This document shows positions 20,581 to 30,425 of a stretch of 64,000 nt of DNA, one piece after another. Below the pieces are notes generated by a model. The model was given only the letters and a program-made list of their open reading frames with translations. It did no database searches and was not told the DNA's origin. The position numbers and the translations under genes were made by a program. The stretch comes from Gentiana macrophylla. Its lineage: Eukaryota > Streptophyta > Magnoliopsida > Gentianales > Gentianaceae. Location: assembly GCA_026214975.1 (NCBI GenBank), contig JAOBSW010000547.1, positions 38,025-102,024 on the forward strand, in the 5' to 3' direction. The stretch's first letter is position 1, and each line of letters begins with the position of its first letter.

Positions 20581-22148
20581 TGTTAAGGGTGAAATTTATG
20601 ATTTATATGATGTTATTCCCGTAACAATATCCTTGGTATTTTAGTACTTTTTATAGAAAAGTGTTGGTTTTATCGAATTATTGAGTAAACGAGTTTTAAA
20701 TGTGTTTAAATGCAAAATCGAGATATTTACGTGATTTGATCGGTGTTTTATGTTTATCCGTATGATGTTACATTTTGCATGTTTCTATCATGTTGTTAGG
20801 TACGTTTGCATGATGAGTAAGGAGCTTAAACGATGATCACATGAAGATGGAAGAGTTGAAAGATGTTTAAGTGAAGAATCATTGAAGAAACCGGAACCAG
20901 GCACTTCATGGGAATTTTGTCCACACTTGTAGGCACTTTCAGGGAAAGTTGTCTTGATGAAAGTTGTAGAGGATTGAAATATCTTTCCAACGCATGTTGA
21001 ATCACCTCATTCGGAGCCCTAGAAGTAAAGTTATGAGCAAAATACTGGAGCTGGGTCCTGGACGGGCGTCCGGATTAATTACGAGTTGAAATAATATTCA
21101 TGGGCGGGCGTCCATGATTATGAAACAGCGTCTGGAGCGGTTACTGTAGCAACCGACTTGATTTTCCTATAAAAACAGCGTGATCTTTACCCTAATGACA
21201 CATTATTCGAACCCCTAAACCCTAGGGGCAGCTTGGCTGCGTTTTCCTTCGATTTTTCTCTAGTTTTATGCACTTAAACTTCTAGATTAGATTAGATAAT
21301 TTCATGTACTTTTATTCATCAATTCGAGTTGTCAAGAAGATGCTAAGAGGCTAAATCCTCTTGAACAAGCGTTGTGAAGCCGTCCAATTCAACGATTGAT
21401 TTCTCGTTCGTGATTATTTTGTGAGTTCTATTTCAAGCTCGTTTCTTTTATCATGTTTTGTATGTTTTATTGCATGTTTAATCGAAAGATGCTTGCTTTG
21501 ATGATTGTTTATGTGATGAGAGTCGTGTCAACCTTAGATCACCATGATAAAAGATTGGATCTTTGATCTAAATAAAACGAAAGTTATTAGATTGATTTTC
21601 TAGATTAGAAATCGAAAGATTTCACGTAGGTTAGAAAGGCGTAATCTTTAACATCGAAAGATAAAAGATTAGAAAAGCGAACTTGTCTCACGAGAGTAGG
21701 AGTTTATGCCTTCGATTAGGTGAATCACGACTTGAGTAGAGATCACGAAGTAATCCAATTAGAATTGAATGTTGATAGGATAGGTGGATCAATTGCTTGT
21801 TCGTTCGTTATAACTTGATTTAATCCTTGAATTTGAATTGTTTAGCTTAGTTAGATTTATTGCATAATTAGGTTTATATTTAGTTTAGTTAATTGGTTCG
21901 CAACCCTGTTTTCCCTGGCTTTAGAACTTGTTCTTCCGTCGACTTTACATTCTTGTTAGTTTATTTTTCTGTTTCTTTTTAGTTTAATAATCGTGACATA
22001 GTTAGATAAATAAAAACTAGGAATCACTGGCCCGCGAGTTCCACGAGATCGACCCCGGTATAATCACTTTACTACGATCCCTACACTTGGGGTATACCGG
22101 GTTATAAATTTTATTACTTGTTGTTTTCCTTAGATAAAACCCTAGACA
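20581..22148 (+). repeat. 3' LTR of element A
   Basis: 1568 bp, TGTTAAGGG to CTAGACA. It repeats 10671-12234 and includes the dyad cluster (21059-21140) and a TATA box (21169-21175). It is followed by D sequence at 22149. Confidence 0.93.
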
Positions 22149-22869
22149 AAAAGTTTGAATGTGATAAGTGAAACGTGATTAAGTCTTTGAAATAGTAATA
22201 AATTGTTTACTTGAGGTGTTATGCTCAGTTAGTGCGTGTTTACTAGAAAAATAATTTTACCACCTTGCCCGACGAGTAAATCTCTAAGTAATCACATGGT
22301 TGAATGGTATGTCGGAAGCTAGTCGATGATTGGAGTGAGGTAGGGTATTATCTCGAAATGTCCTATACCACTATGATGACTAAAAGCTCACGACAGTTAG
22401 AAGAAGCTACCTTATGATTTGAGTAAGGTAGGGTGTTATCACGAAACATCCTATTCTACTATGACGGGTACGAGCTCATTCTAATCTGCGTATAAAAATT
22501 AAATTAAAGACTTAGTTATCGTCGATCTTATCCCAGTATAAACTGAAAGATATGTTGTAGGGACTATCCTCTAAGTATGTCGGAAATATTTTAAATGCTC
22601 CCTATTATTTTTTTCGGAATGTGCATGTTTTGTGAGGTTCATGTTATAATCGTTTTTATATTTCTAATTTAAACGGGATGTTGGCTAGTTTTGCTTGAAT
22701 CAATTTCAAGTGTGGATTTAGTGGAAATTTATTATGGCCATGCACACACACTTGGGTGAACCTCTAAACTATTTAATATGCTTTATATTTGCTAAGATGT
22801 TTATATGTCTCGAGTCTTGGTTATGTTTTGTTTTGCTCGGGACGAGCAAAAAGCTAAGTGTGGGGGTGT
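22149..22869 (+). other. D 3' untranslated region, second part, with twin hairpins and polypurine tract
   Basis: D resumes here after A. It has no ORF. It contains the twin hairpins (22317-22476) and ends with TTTTGCTCG-GGA-CGAGCAAAA (22831-22851) and TAAGTGTGGGGGTGT (22855-22869) against the 3' LTR. Confidence 0.75.
22317..22476 (+). ncRNA. Twin ~70-nt hairpins in the D 3' region
   Basis: Units 22317-22388 and 22405-22476, each bounded by AGCT. Unit 2 pairs ACC with GGT near its base where A has GCC with GGC, so the change is compensated. Inner stems AGTG/CACT and AGTA/TACT are as in A. Confidence 0.55.
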
Positions 22870-23379
22870 TGTTAAGGGTATTTTTATACGATTTATAACG
22901 ATATATTTTACAATTATTTTCCCCATATTCATATTATTTTCATAGAAATCGAGCTTTATATTGAAATATTGAGCAAATGAGTTTTAAAAGTTTCTAAGTG
23001 CAAATTAGGGCTAATTATGTGATTTTATTGGATAAATATCTTTATATATGAGATATTACATTTTGCACGATGTTATCATGAATGTAGGTACGTTTGCATG
23101 GCATTGAAGGAGTTTAAACGAGGTTGGGTGAAGCTTCAAGAAGATGGAAGGAAGAAGAATAATTTGAAGTTGAAGTGAAGAAGTTTGGACGAACGTCCAA
23201 GGACATGAACAGGCGTTCAACATGTAGAAGCAAGTGGACGGGCGCCCACCAAAGCAAACGTCGCCCAAGAGGATTAAAAGGAAGGGATAAATGTGGAATT
23301 ATCCTTACTAGGGTTTTAGTTTTTATTCCTTAAAAGAAAAGGATAATTATTAAGTCTTAAGTCGGTTTAAACAAAGATC

Positions 23380-23386
23380 TATATAA
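23380..23386 (+). promoter_or_regulatory. LTR promoter TATA box, element D
   Basis: CTATATAAGCA, 510 bp into the LTR. GACG dyads at 23184-23245 (TGGACGAACGTCCAAG, TGGACGGGCGCCCACC) lie upstream, as in A, B and C. Confidence 0.55.
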
Positions 23387-23458
23387 GCACATGCATGCGA
23401 GCGATGAGCATGATAACCCAGAGACCGACCGGTGTACCATAATCAAGGAGCCGGGACG

Positions 23459-23494
23459 CTCGGTCGACCGAGTGCTCTGCTTTCGGTCGACCGA
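23459..23494. repeat. Two perfect GGTCGACC palindromes in D leader
   Basis: CTCGGTCGACCGAG (23459-23472) is a 14-bp perfect palindrome and TCGGTCGACCGA (23483-23494) repeats its core ten bases later. They lie about 75-110 bp downstream of the TATA box, in the transcribed part. Confidence 0.5.
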
Positions 23495-24567
23495 GCCACT
23501 TTATTTTTTTTTTTGTTTTTCGTCTGCATTTCGCGAAGCGAGGATGAGCTAAGCCGTCTGAACGAGCATGTGAAACTGTTTTGAAGAACGAACTCAATTT
23601 CTAGTCTTGGATGTTTTGTAAGTTTAAATTAAAGTTGCTTTCTTTTCTATGTTTATTTGTTATCTTGCAATTTCAATCGAGAGATGTCTTTGCATGTTGA
23701 TGTTTGCCGTATGACGAGAGTCGGTGTAAACTTGATCACCATAGAAAAGATTAGAGCTTTAACCTTTTAACGAGAGTTGTTAGGTTAGGAGTCTAGGTTC
23801 ATCATGAATCACAACTTTAGTTAATTCGTTACAAAGTTATCTTAGAAAGAGATTGAGGATATTATCATCACCGGAAAAGATGAGATTTTGTATCGTTTAT
23901 TTTATCAAGTTGTACTTGTTCTACCTTCATGTTTTATGCCGGATGTTAATAGAACTTAGAAATACGAGAGTTGATAAGTTCATTAGATTCTTGTGAAGGA
24001 GAGTAGCAATAATTATTCCAACAAGCGAGAGTTGAGGGATAATGTTGTTAGATTAGGGTTTTTAAATCCGTATCTTTGCTTCATATAGATGTTAGTTAAA
24101 CCGAGAGGTAACCTAATTAATTGCGTGATAAATCGAGAGAGAAACGCATCTTTAGATAAGATTTAAATCCAAGGTAACTTGTGAATAAATGTTTGTACTT
24201 CTTATCACTTTCGGTGAGTGTGACGGTTGCGGGAATTGGTGGATCATTGCTTGTTCGTTTTAATTATTTTCGTTTGTTTTATTTTTCGTTTTGGTTTTAT
24301 TAGTTAAGTTCGCAACGATCTTTCACGGCTTTGGGTGACAATCTCTCTGTCGGTTTATTTTTCCGTTCTAGTTTAGGTTTAGGTTTAGTTAATAAAGAAG
24401 AATTAATTAGATTAGATTCAACATCCCTTTTCCCTGAGGATCGATACCCGTACTTATCCAACATTACTAGCAACTACCCGGTATTCGGCCGGTTAGGAGG
24501 TAGTTTTGCATGGTAGTATAGGTTTATAAATTTTCTTTTGTTTTTATGATGCAAAATCTCCCCAACA

Positions 24568-25235
24568 AGTAGTCATCCACCACTACTAGGGTGTATTTCT
24601 TACCACTTACACTTACTGGTGTGACTGGTCCAAACATGTCCATATGCAATAGATGTTGAATTCTTATTGTTGATTGATAGGGTTTTGACTTGAAGGAACT
24701 TTTGATTTGTTTCCCTTTCTGAAATGCATCACATAGACTTTCTTTCTTGAATGTGATCTCTGGCAGGCCTTCAACTAACTTGTTCTTTGATAATTTGTTG
24801 ATGGTCTTGAAATTCAGGTGATTTAGTCTTCTATGCCATAACCAGCTAGTTGACTGTTTGTTTTTGACAACCAAACATGTTTCTGCTTTGGCTGTTTTCC
24901 AATCCACCACATACATGTTATCTTTTCTTCTTCCTGCAAGTACTACTGTGTTGGTTTGGCTGTGAATGACTTTGCATCCTTCCTTGTCGAAGTGCACATT
25001 GTAGCCTGTCACAAAATTGACTAATGCTCATCAGATTGAAATTAAGTCCCTTGACATATGCCACATTTTGAATCTTCAGATTGTTCTTGAGCATTGTGCC
25101 TTCCTCCTTAATCTTGCCAGGATTTTCTTTGCCTCCAAATGTGACTTTTGGTCCATCAAAAGCTTTAAAGTCAGTGAGCCATCTCTTGTTCCCTGTCATG
25201 TGTCTGGAACATCCACTGTCTATGTACCAGACATC
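24568..25235 (-). pseudogene. pol: E pol: protease and N-terminal integrase, truncated
   Basis: The protease starts DVWYIDSGCSRHMTGNKRWL with the D-S-G active site and continues GKENPGKIKEEGTM and AYVKGLNFNLMSISQFCD. A frameshift near 25000-25020 (beyond SQFCD) leads to YNVHFDKEGCKV and the integrase zinc region: LWHRRLNHLNFKTINKL, then CDAFQKGKQ, where the second cysteine of the usual CxxC has become Phe. The first catalytic Asp is in DMFGPV. Coding stops at VVVDDY, where the D LTR begins; the codons beyond that are D sequence. Confidence 0.85.
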
Positions 25236-25247
25236 CTACAAAACAAA

Positions 25248-26279
25248 TTAATTAAGTTTAGGTACCCAACACAATTTGGGTCCATACCTGTTAGCAGTCA
25301 TGCCTCCTACTCCAAGTGTATATCCAAATGGTCTTCTTTTTGGATAGTTAAAGTCATCAACTTCATATATATAAGGCATGGCAGAATAGCTTTCAGTATT
25401 TCTACTGAAGTTATTCTGATACTTTTCTCTACTTTTTGGTGCATTTGCATCCTTCTTCACTTTCCAATATGCAGTGGGAAACCTGACTTGCTTCATGTGT
25501 CTAGGAACATATCTAGTTTGATTTTTCTTAAACACATGATGCATATTATGAAATGGTTTCTTCTTGTATTTTGGAGGTGTAACATTCCAATCATCCTCTG
25601 AAGGATAAAGTCTTCCTTTGCCTTTCAGAAAGTCCTTGCTTTTGATTGACTTGATTGATGATTTAGTCTGCTGTTTTACTACACTGGGTTTTGACTTCAC
25701 CGGTACCGGATGAGTGGTTGAAATCATGGTCTGTCCCTTTCTGAGTTTTGGTTCAATGTTGATCCTGGATTCAGAATTGTGTTGACCATTGTTTCTACTC
25801 TCATCCCGATCATAGTAGCAAGACTGACACAGATCCAAACCTTTTGAGGGTTTGTAAACCGGTCCATTTGTTATCTTAACTGGTAGGGGGATTTTCTCAA
25901 CTGATCTGTCAACAACAAATGTACGAACCTCTGCTGTTTGTTGATCATTTGAGTAGATCTCTTTACTAGTTAGTTCAGCTTTTGCTTTATCCAGTTCTTT
26001 CTTTAATCTTTTATTTTCCTTTCTTAGATCCTTGCATTCCTTTTCCAGAATTTCATGATTCATCTCAATTTCATCAAATTTAGTCATGAGATTTTGGACT
26101 AGGTCTGCTGGATCTAAAGGGAGAATAGAAGATTGTGCAGTGTTAGATGAGGATGCATTTGATGAAGAGTAAGAGCTAGATGTTACCTCAGTTTCATCTG
26201 ATTCTTTGGCCATTAGACATAGGCTTGATTTTTCAATGTCTGGGCTATCACCTTCATCTTCATCTAATTCTTTGGTCAT
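25248..26279 (-). CDS. gag: E gag C-terminal/linker ORF with coiled coil
   Basis: This 343-codon frame follows the zinc knuckle. Residues 60-105 form a likely coiled coil (EKECKDLRKENKRLKKELDK), followed by a basic, Lys/Ser/Pro-rich region and an end with ANRYGPKLCWVPKLN, the usual end of the linker before protease in Sirevirus-like elements. It is probably one ORF with 26332-26754, broken between them. It ends at TAA; four codons later, in the same frame, TAG precedes the protease start. Confidence 0.65.
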   Translation of the reverse strand: MTKELDEDEGDSPDIEKSSLCLMAKESDETEVTSSSYSSSNASSSNTAQSSILPLDPADLVQNLMTKFDEIEMNHEILEKECKDLRKENKRLKKELDKAKAELTSKEIYSNDQQTAEVRTFVVDRSVEKIPLPVKITNGPVYKPSKGLDLCQSCYYDRDESRNNGQHNSESRINIEPKLRKGQTMISTTHPVPVKSKPSVVKQQTKSSIKSIKSKDFLKGKGRLYPSEDDWNVTPPKYKKKPFHNMHHVFKKNQTRYVPRHMKQVRFPTAYWKVKKDANAPKSREKYQNNFSRNTESYSAMPYIYEVDDFNYPKRRPFGYTLGVGGMTANRYGPKLCWVPKLN

Positions 26280-26331
26280 GAGGCATAGACATGCTTTTTC
26301 ATTATCTCGAAATCTTCTTCATCATCCGCTA

Positions 26332-26754
26332 TCATCGAGTCATTACGGATGATTCTTCATTCTTTTCACTGCTCGATTCAGCCTTGAGTGCCTTCTTGCC
26401 TTTCCTCTTTTCAGATGCTTTGTATTTCTTCCTTTCATCGTCTTTATCATTTTCTTCAGGACAATCAGCCTTGAAGTGACCTTTCTTGTTGCAGTTGAAG
26501 CATCTGTATTCATCATCTTTCTTCTTCATGTCTTTGGTTGAGCTTGACCTCTTGTTTGATGATGGGTTTCCTTTGAATGGCTTCTTTTTGCTAAACCTGT
26601 CAAAACGTTTAACTAATAAAGCTACCTGTTCTTTAAGTTCATGTGTCTCTTTGCTGATGCAGTCGGCAAAGTTACTTTCTTTGGTGCTACTACGGTCGCG
26701 GTGGCTTTTTGTGTCTCTGCGGAGCACCATCTTCACCGCTCGATTCGAATTCAT
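26332..26754 (-). pseudogene. gag: E gag: CCHC zinc knuckle region
   Basis: It encodes a Lys-rich protein with one zinc knuckle, YRCFNCNKKGHFKADCPEE (C-x2-C-x4-H-x4-C), near residues 82-95, followed by a charged stretch with many Glu and Lys. It would bind element RNA. The upstream part of gag is in another frame (26690-27421). Confidence 0.75.
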
Positions 26755-27421
26755 GAGCTTTAAGTTGGGACATCGATGTCAGAGTGTCAGTGTTTGCAAG
26801 GTTTGTGGTTCCTCTGATTACTGATGTTATGATCTTCCATCTTTCAGGTAAGCCTCTCAAGATCTTTAAGCATACTTCTTTCTGGGGATATGTGCCAAGA
26901 TCTTTAAGCATACTTCTTTCTGGGGATATGTGTGACCAAGCTGTTGCAGTTCACTGATGATGCTTGAGAATCTGTTGTCCATTTGATCAATGGATTCACC
27001 AGCCTTCATTTTGAAATTTTGAAATTTTCTGTTTTGCAACATATAATTTGTTTTCTTTAATCGCTTGGATCCTTCATTTATCAATGCTAGCTTGTCCCAC
27101 ATCTCCTTTCTTTGTTTTTGTCTTTGATTCTCATGAACATGTTGCTATCTAGAGTCTTCAAAATCATATCTTTTGCAACAAAGTCTAGATTTTCTCTTCT
27201 CCTGTCATCCTTAGTCCAATATTTCTTGGGTTTGTCTACTTCCTTCCCTTGATCTGCTCCTGTGGATACCACAGTCATGATCATGATTGGTCCATCATTG
27301 ATTACGCCCAAAGATCTCCTCATGAGTTCTTTGCAAGATGAGACATCATTCTTATTTTATATTCATCAAAATTATTAACATTGAAAACAGGTACTTTTGA
27401 CATAAAGTTTGAGGAATCCAT
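26690..27421 (-). pseudogene. gag: E gag: N-terminal part, frameshifted
   Basis: The ATG at 27421 (MDSSNFMSKVPVFNVNNFDE) is the likely true start, about 125 nt behind the primer site, with the usual copia pattern of V-P-x-F then a tryptophan-like position. The rest is in three frames: KKYWTKDDRRRENLDFVAKD, then MWDKLALINEGSKRLK and SIDQMDNRFSSIISELQQLG, then CLKILRGLPERWKIITSVIR. A 38-bp tandem duplication (26858-26933) causes one of the shifts. Confidence 0.75.
26858..26933. repeat. 38-bp tandem duplication inside E gag
   Basis: The unit starting CAAGATCTTTAAGCAT occurs at 26858 and again at 26896 with no visible difference. Because 38 is not a multiple of three it shifts the gag frame at YPQKEVCLKIL, which is therefore encoded twice. 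Confidence 0.85.
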
Positions 27422-27546
27422 AAGTACAAATAAGAGATCTATATGTGAATGAATAAAATAAAACTCAGATTTGAAAACTATTTTGAAAATAAGTGATCTC
27501 CTTGTTACCAGAAATTAGATCTGAACAGGTTCTGATACTAGGAACA

Positions 27547-27560
27547 CTGCTTTGATACCA
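27547..27560 (-). other. Primer binding site, element E
   Basis: The minus strand reads TGGTATCAAAGCA two bases behind the LTR end. This matches the tRNA-Met type site of copia elements (TGGTATCAGAGC) with one change. Confidence 0.75.
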
Positions 27561-27562
27561 AT

Positions 27563-28380
27563 TGTTGGTCCCAGAGAAAACTATAGTCAGAGAGGGGGGG
27601 GGGGGTGAATGACTATAGTGGAGTTTCAAAAAAATTTCTTGTGTTTAAAAGCTTTTGGGCAGTGGATAAGTCCCTTCTTACTAAGTTATTTCAAAGCAGT
27701 TTAGGCAATCACAGATATAGATTATAATCTAGGCAATTTAAATGAATGTAGTAAAGTAAATTGCAGAAAGTAAATTGACACAAGGCTTATAGTGGTTCAG
27801 GGTGGTGTAATCCCTTAATCTACTCTTCTCCTGTGATGATTGGAGGAATTCACTATTGTTTTCACAGATACAATAGTAAGATTGTCCTTGACTTCCCAAG
27901 CTTCACAATCTACATGACTATCACTTATTGGCTGCAACAGCTTCAGTGATTCCGTCTCTTTCACTGCTCCTTGAGATCAAATCCTTCAGCAGCTATCACA
28001 AACACAACTCCTTCTCAGATGACTTCTGATTCAGTAGCTTCAGTTTGTTGTGAATGAGATTCACAAGCTTGATTGATCAATCTCAGTGCTAAATATAAAA
28101 TTGTGGTTTTGATGGCTGAGTTGATCTCTAGATGAATCCTTGTAAATTGACAGAGTTTCTGCTTGGTTTTTCTTTTCTTGATCGTTCTACATATCTGTCT
28201 GTCAATGCCTTCTATTTATAGCCTTGAGTATACTTGATTTGAAATTCCGTCCATTGGCTATATTAATGAGGGGAATAATCTTTGATTTTATTCTTGATTC
28301 CCCCTTAATTACATTCTCCTTGATTTCAGTGATCTGATTTTTCTTCAAATGTATAGCAGAAAATCCGTCCTTGATTGATC
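27563..28380 (-). repeat. 5' LTR of element E, downstream part
   Basis: On the minus strand this part ends GGGACCAACA and has a C-tract (G12 on plus, 27593-27604) just before the end, as in the G LTR (59697-59708). A TATA box lies at 28212-28221 (GGCTATAAATAG on minus). Its upstream part is at 37261-37830, beyond element F. Confidence 0.8.
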
Positions 28381-30102
28381 TGAAGGATGCATGTTCTTGG
28401 ATCTAAATGAGTTAGATCTACGCGTAGCGGATGGATCACGATTCATACATCACAATACATAATTAAAGGACTTAAACTACTACAAGGGGGTTAAGATCAT
28501 GTTACCAATAGTAGGAAGAGAAACCAAGATCTTCCGATGTGTTCTCCAAACGGCGGTTGGTGGACACCCTTTTTGATACACGAACCTCCTTGATATGCAA
28601 CACCAAGAACAACTCCAAGTTTTTCTTCCTCTAAAAACCCTAGACAAGAAAAATAATTTTTTCTCTCTTTTACAAGTGTGGTGGTCGAATTTTTCCATTG
28701 CCAATTACCCTTGGAATAACTCTCCTTTTATAGGAGAGTAAATCCTTGGTCTCCAAGTTTTAATTAATTAAATAAATAATTAATTAAACAAAATAAAAAG
28801 ATATTTTCCTTAATGACTAATTGTGACATGTATTGACCAATAGAAAATCAAATAACAAGTCATCCAACCAATCATATAACAAGAATATCTTTTATTTTCC
28901 ATAACACAAGAAAATTAATTCTTGTGCTAAATGAAGACTAAAATGGCACCACACTTAGGGTTAATAAGCCCACACAAAATGTCTTTTATGTGTATTATAT
29001 TATTTAGCCCAACTAAATAATATCCATGCATATCAATTAATTAGCCCGACCAATTAATTATCATTTGAGGCCCAAATAACAAGATTATTAGTCCGAATTA
29101 CGAAGCCACATCCGGGACCATGGACCTATAACCGATAGCTCCAATAATTAATTATTCATCGAACATAATAAGTACATTAATTATTAATTCCGGGATTACG
29201 CCACCATAAACCCGGCCCGAACTCTACCGATTATAGATGTATACTTATACTCAACCCATAGAGTGAATAAGCGTCCATTGATATAATCACTACATACGGA
29301 TTAACCCTCCATAGACTGTCCATTCTGAGTGGGAAGTCTCCGTGAACCCGACTCAGAATATCTTATCCTTATTTACCATTAACCCCCTGATGATCAATTA
29401 GTTCACATATCTGACTAGTGATCAATTAGTCTAATATGAACTCCCGGGATCGATCACTTTCTTAGGGCTAACAAATAAGAGGGCTGTCTCTCTACTTCCC
29501 GCAGGAAGGAATGGATTCCATGTCTGTGAAAATCAGAACTACTCACTCATCTGGAGATAGTGCCAATGAGAAGTGGCTTGGAACACATATTTAAGTGAAC
29601 CGTAACTAACACATCAAACACTACCCCGGGACAAGCAGCACCCTGTGATCACCTCAGGATTAAGGTTGATCCATAGATGATCATCTAATGATTTAATAAG
29701 ATTCCTCGATTACGGAATTATATCGAGAAATACTGATTAAATCGGTCCAAATTCTATATGAATGCCATCATATATAAATGCCCCACGTAGGTACCTCTCA
29801 CCGGCAGTCCGGATAAGACTATCACACCCTAAGGTGTTCTGGGCGCATTATTGGTGTTTTAATCAAGAGACCCTAAACTCTGATTAAGTTCACCACGGAC
29901 TAAAAGTTTAAGTATATCACCACTAACTCAATCCTCACGTGTAATCCATACAATGAGTTAAGTGGTTACATACAGATATACTTAGGATTTGCAGCAGTGT
30001 ATTACTTTACAAGCACAAAGCAAGTAACTAAGGTGAGATAAATTCTGTCATCCATTATTAAAAACAATTACACAAATTGTCTTTCGGGCACTACACCTAA
30101 CA
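28381..30102 (-). repeat. 3' LTR of element F
   Basis: Starts TGAAGGATGC and ends CACCTAACA on the plus strand. It includes a TATA box on the minus strand (CTCCTATAAAAGG near 28730-28742). It is a near copy of 35541-37255. Confidence 0.9.
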
Positions 30103-30117
30103 ATCTCCCACTTGCAC
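30103..30117 (-). other. Polypurine tract, element F
   Basis: The minus strand reads GTGCAAGTGGGAGAT directly against the LTR, the usual copia form. H has a very similar tract. Confidence 0.7.
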
Positions 30118-30234
30118 GAAATGACAAGCAACGATTGTTTTTAGAGCACACCCTTTCTCATCTTATTCACAACACTCTCCCACTTGCTCTAAAAGCATAT
30201 GAGACATATCCATCAATGCCGTACCCTCCAAGCA

Positions 30235-30425
30235 CTCGACTTGGTACACTGATTAGTTAGGTTGTCGACTCGAGACGATCTTTAGGATTGAAACGTTGTC
30301 GGTCCTTCCAATCAGGCGGTACTCTCTCTCAATATGCTTTTGACTTCTTGGATCGAGAAGATCCTTCTAAGCTATCTCTTCACTTGTTTTCACAATGAAG
30401 TGATATCGGCTTATCGACTGGAATT
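30235..30425 (-). pseudogene. pol: F pol remnant: end of RNase H
   Basis: On the minus strand one frame still reads EEIA, stop, KDLLDPRSQKHIEREYRLIG and, further on, SILKIVSS. This matches the copia RNase H end (A-I-A-x-A-K-x-P ... K-H-I-E-x-x-Y-x-x-I-R-E ... K-I). It shows that F descends from a coding copia element, not from a fully non-coding one. Stops and substitutions rule out function. Confidence 0.6.

Larger units (their letters stand above)
10671..22148 (+). mobile_element. Element A: full-length Athila-type Ty3/gypsy retrotransposon
   Basis: Two LTRs (10671-12234 and 20581-22148) flank a primer site, leader, gag, pol and a long 3' region with a polypurine tract. The flanks GAAAG (10666-10670) and AAAAG (22149-22153) are a 5-bp target duplication with one change. 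By eye the LTRs differ at roughly 20 bases plus about 15 small indels, so insertion is recent to moderate in age. Gag and pol are broken by many frameshifts, more than such young LTRs would suggest. Unlike B it has no envelope-like ORF. Confidence 0.95.
6254..24567 (+). mobile_element. Element D: Athila-type Ty3/gypsy element, 5' part off-window, split by A
   Basis: D runs from mid-pol (6254-9897) through a 3' region to 10670, is split by element A, and resumes at 22149 with the rest of the 3' region, polypurine tract and 3' LTR (22870-24567). Joining 10670 to 22149 rebuilds a string (ATCTGAAAG then TTTGAATGTG) that A itself carries in its 3' region near 19911. Its gag, protease and 5' LTR lie left of element C, outside the window. 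D sits in the integrase of element E. Confidence 0.85.
22870..24567 (+). repeat. 3' LTR of element D
   Basis: The LTR starts TGTTAAGGG behind the polypurine tract and ends CCCCAACA at 24567, giving TGTT/AACA inverted ends. The end is fixed by the resumption of E integrase coding (minus strand VVVDDY) at 24568. No second copy is in the window. It carries GACG dyads (23184-23245), a TATA box (23380-23386) and palindromes (23459-23494). Confidence 0.8.

Noticed and set aside
25017..25601. 194-codon plus-strand ORF
   Set aside because: It runs antisense through E protease and linker, which have clear domain motifs on the minus strand.
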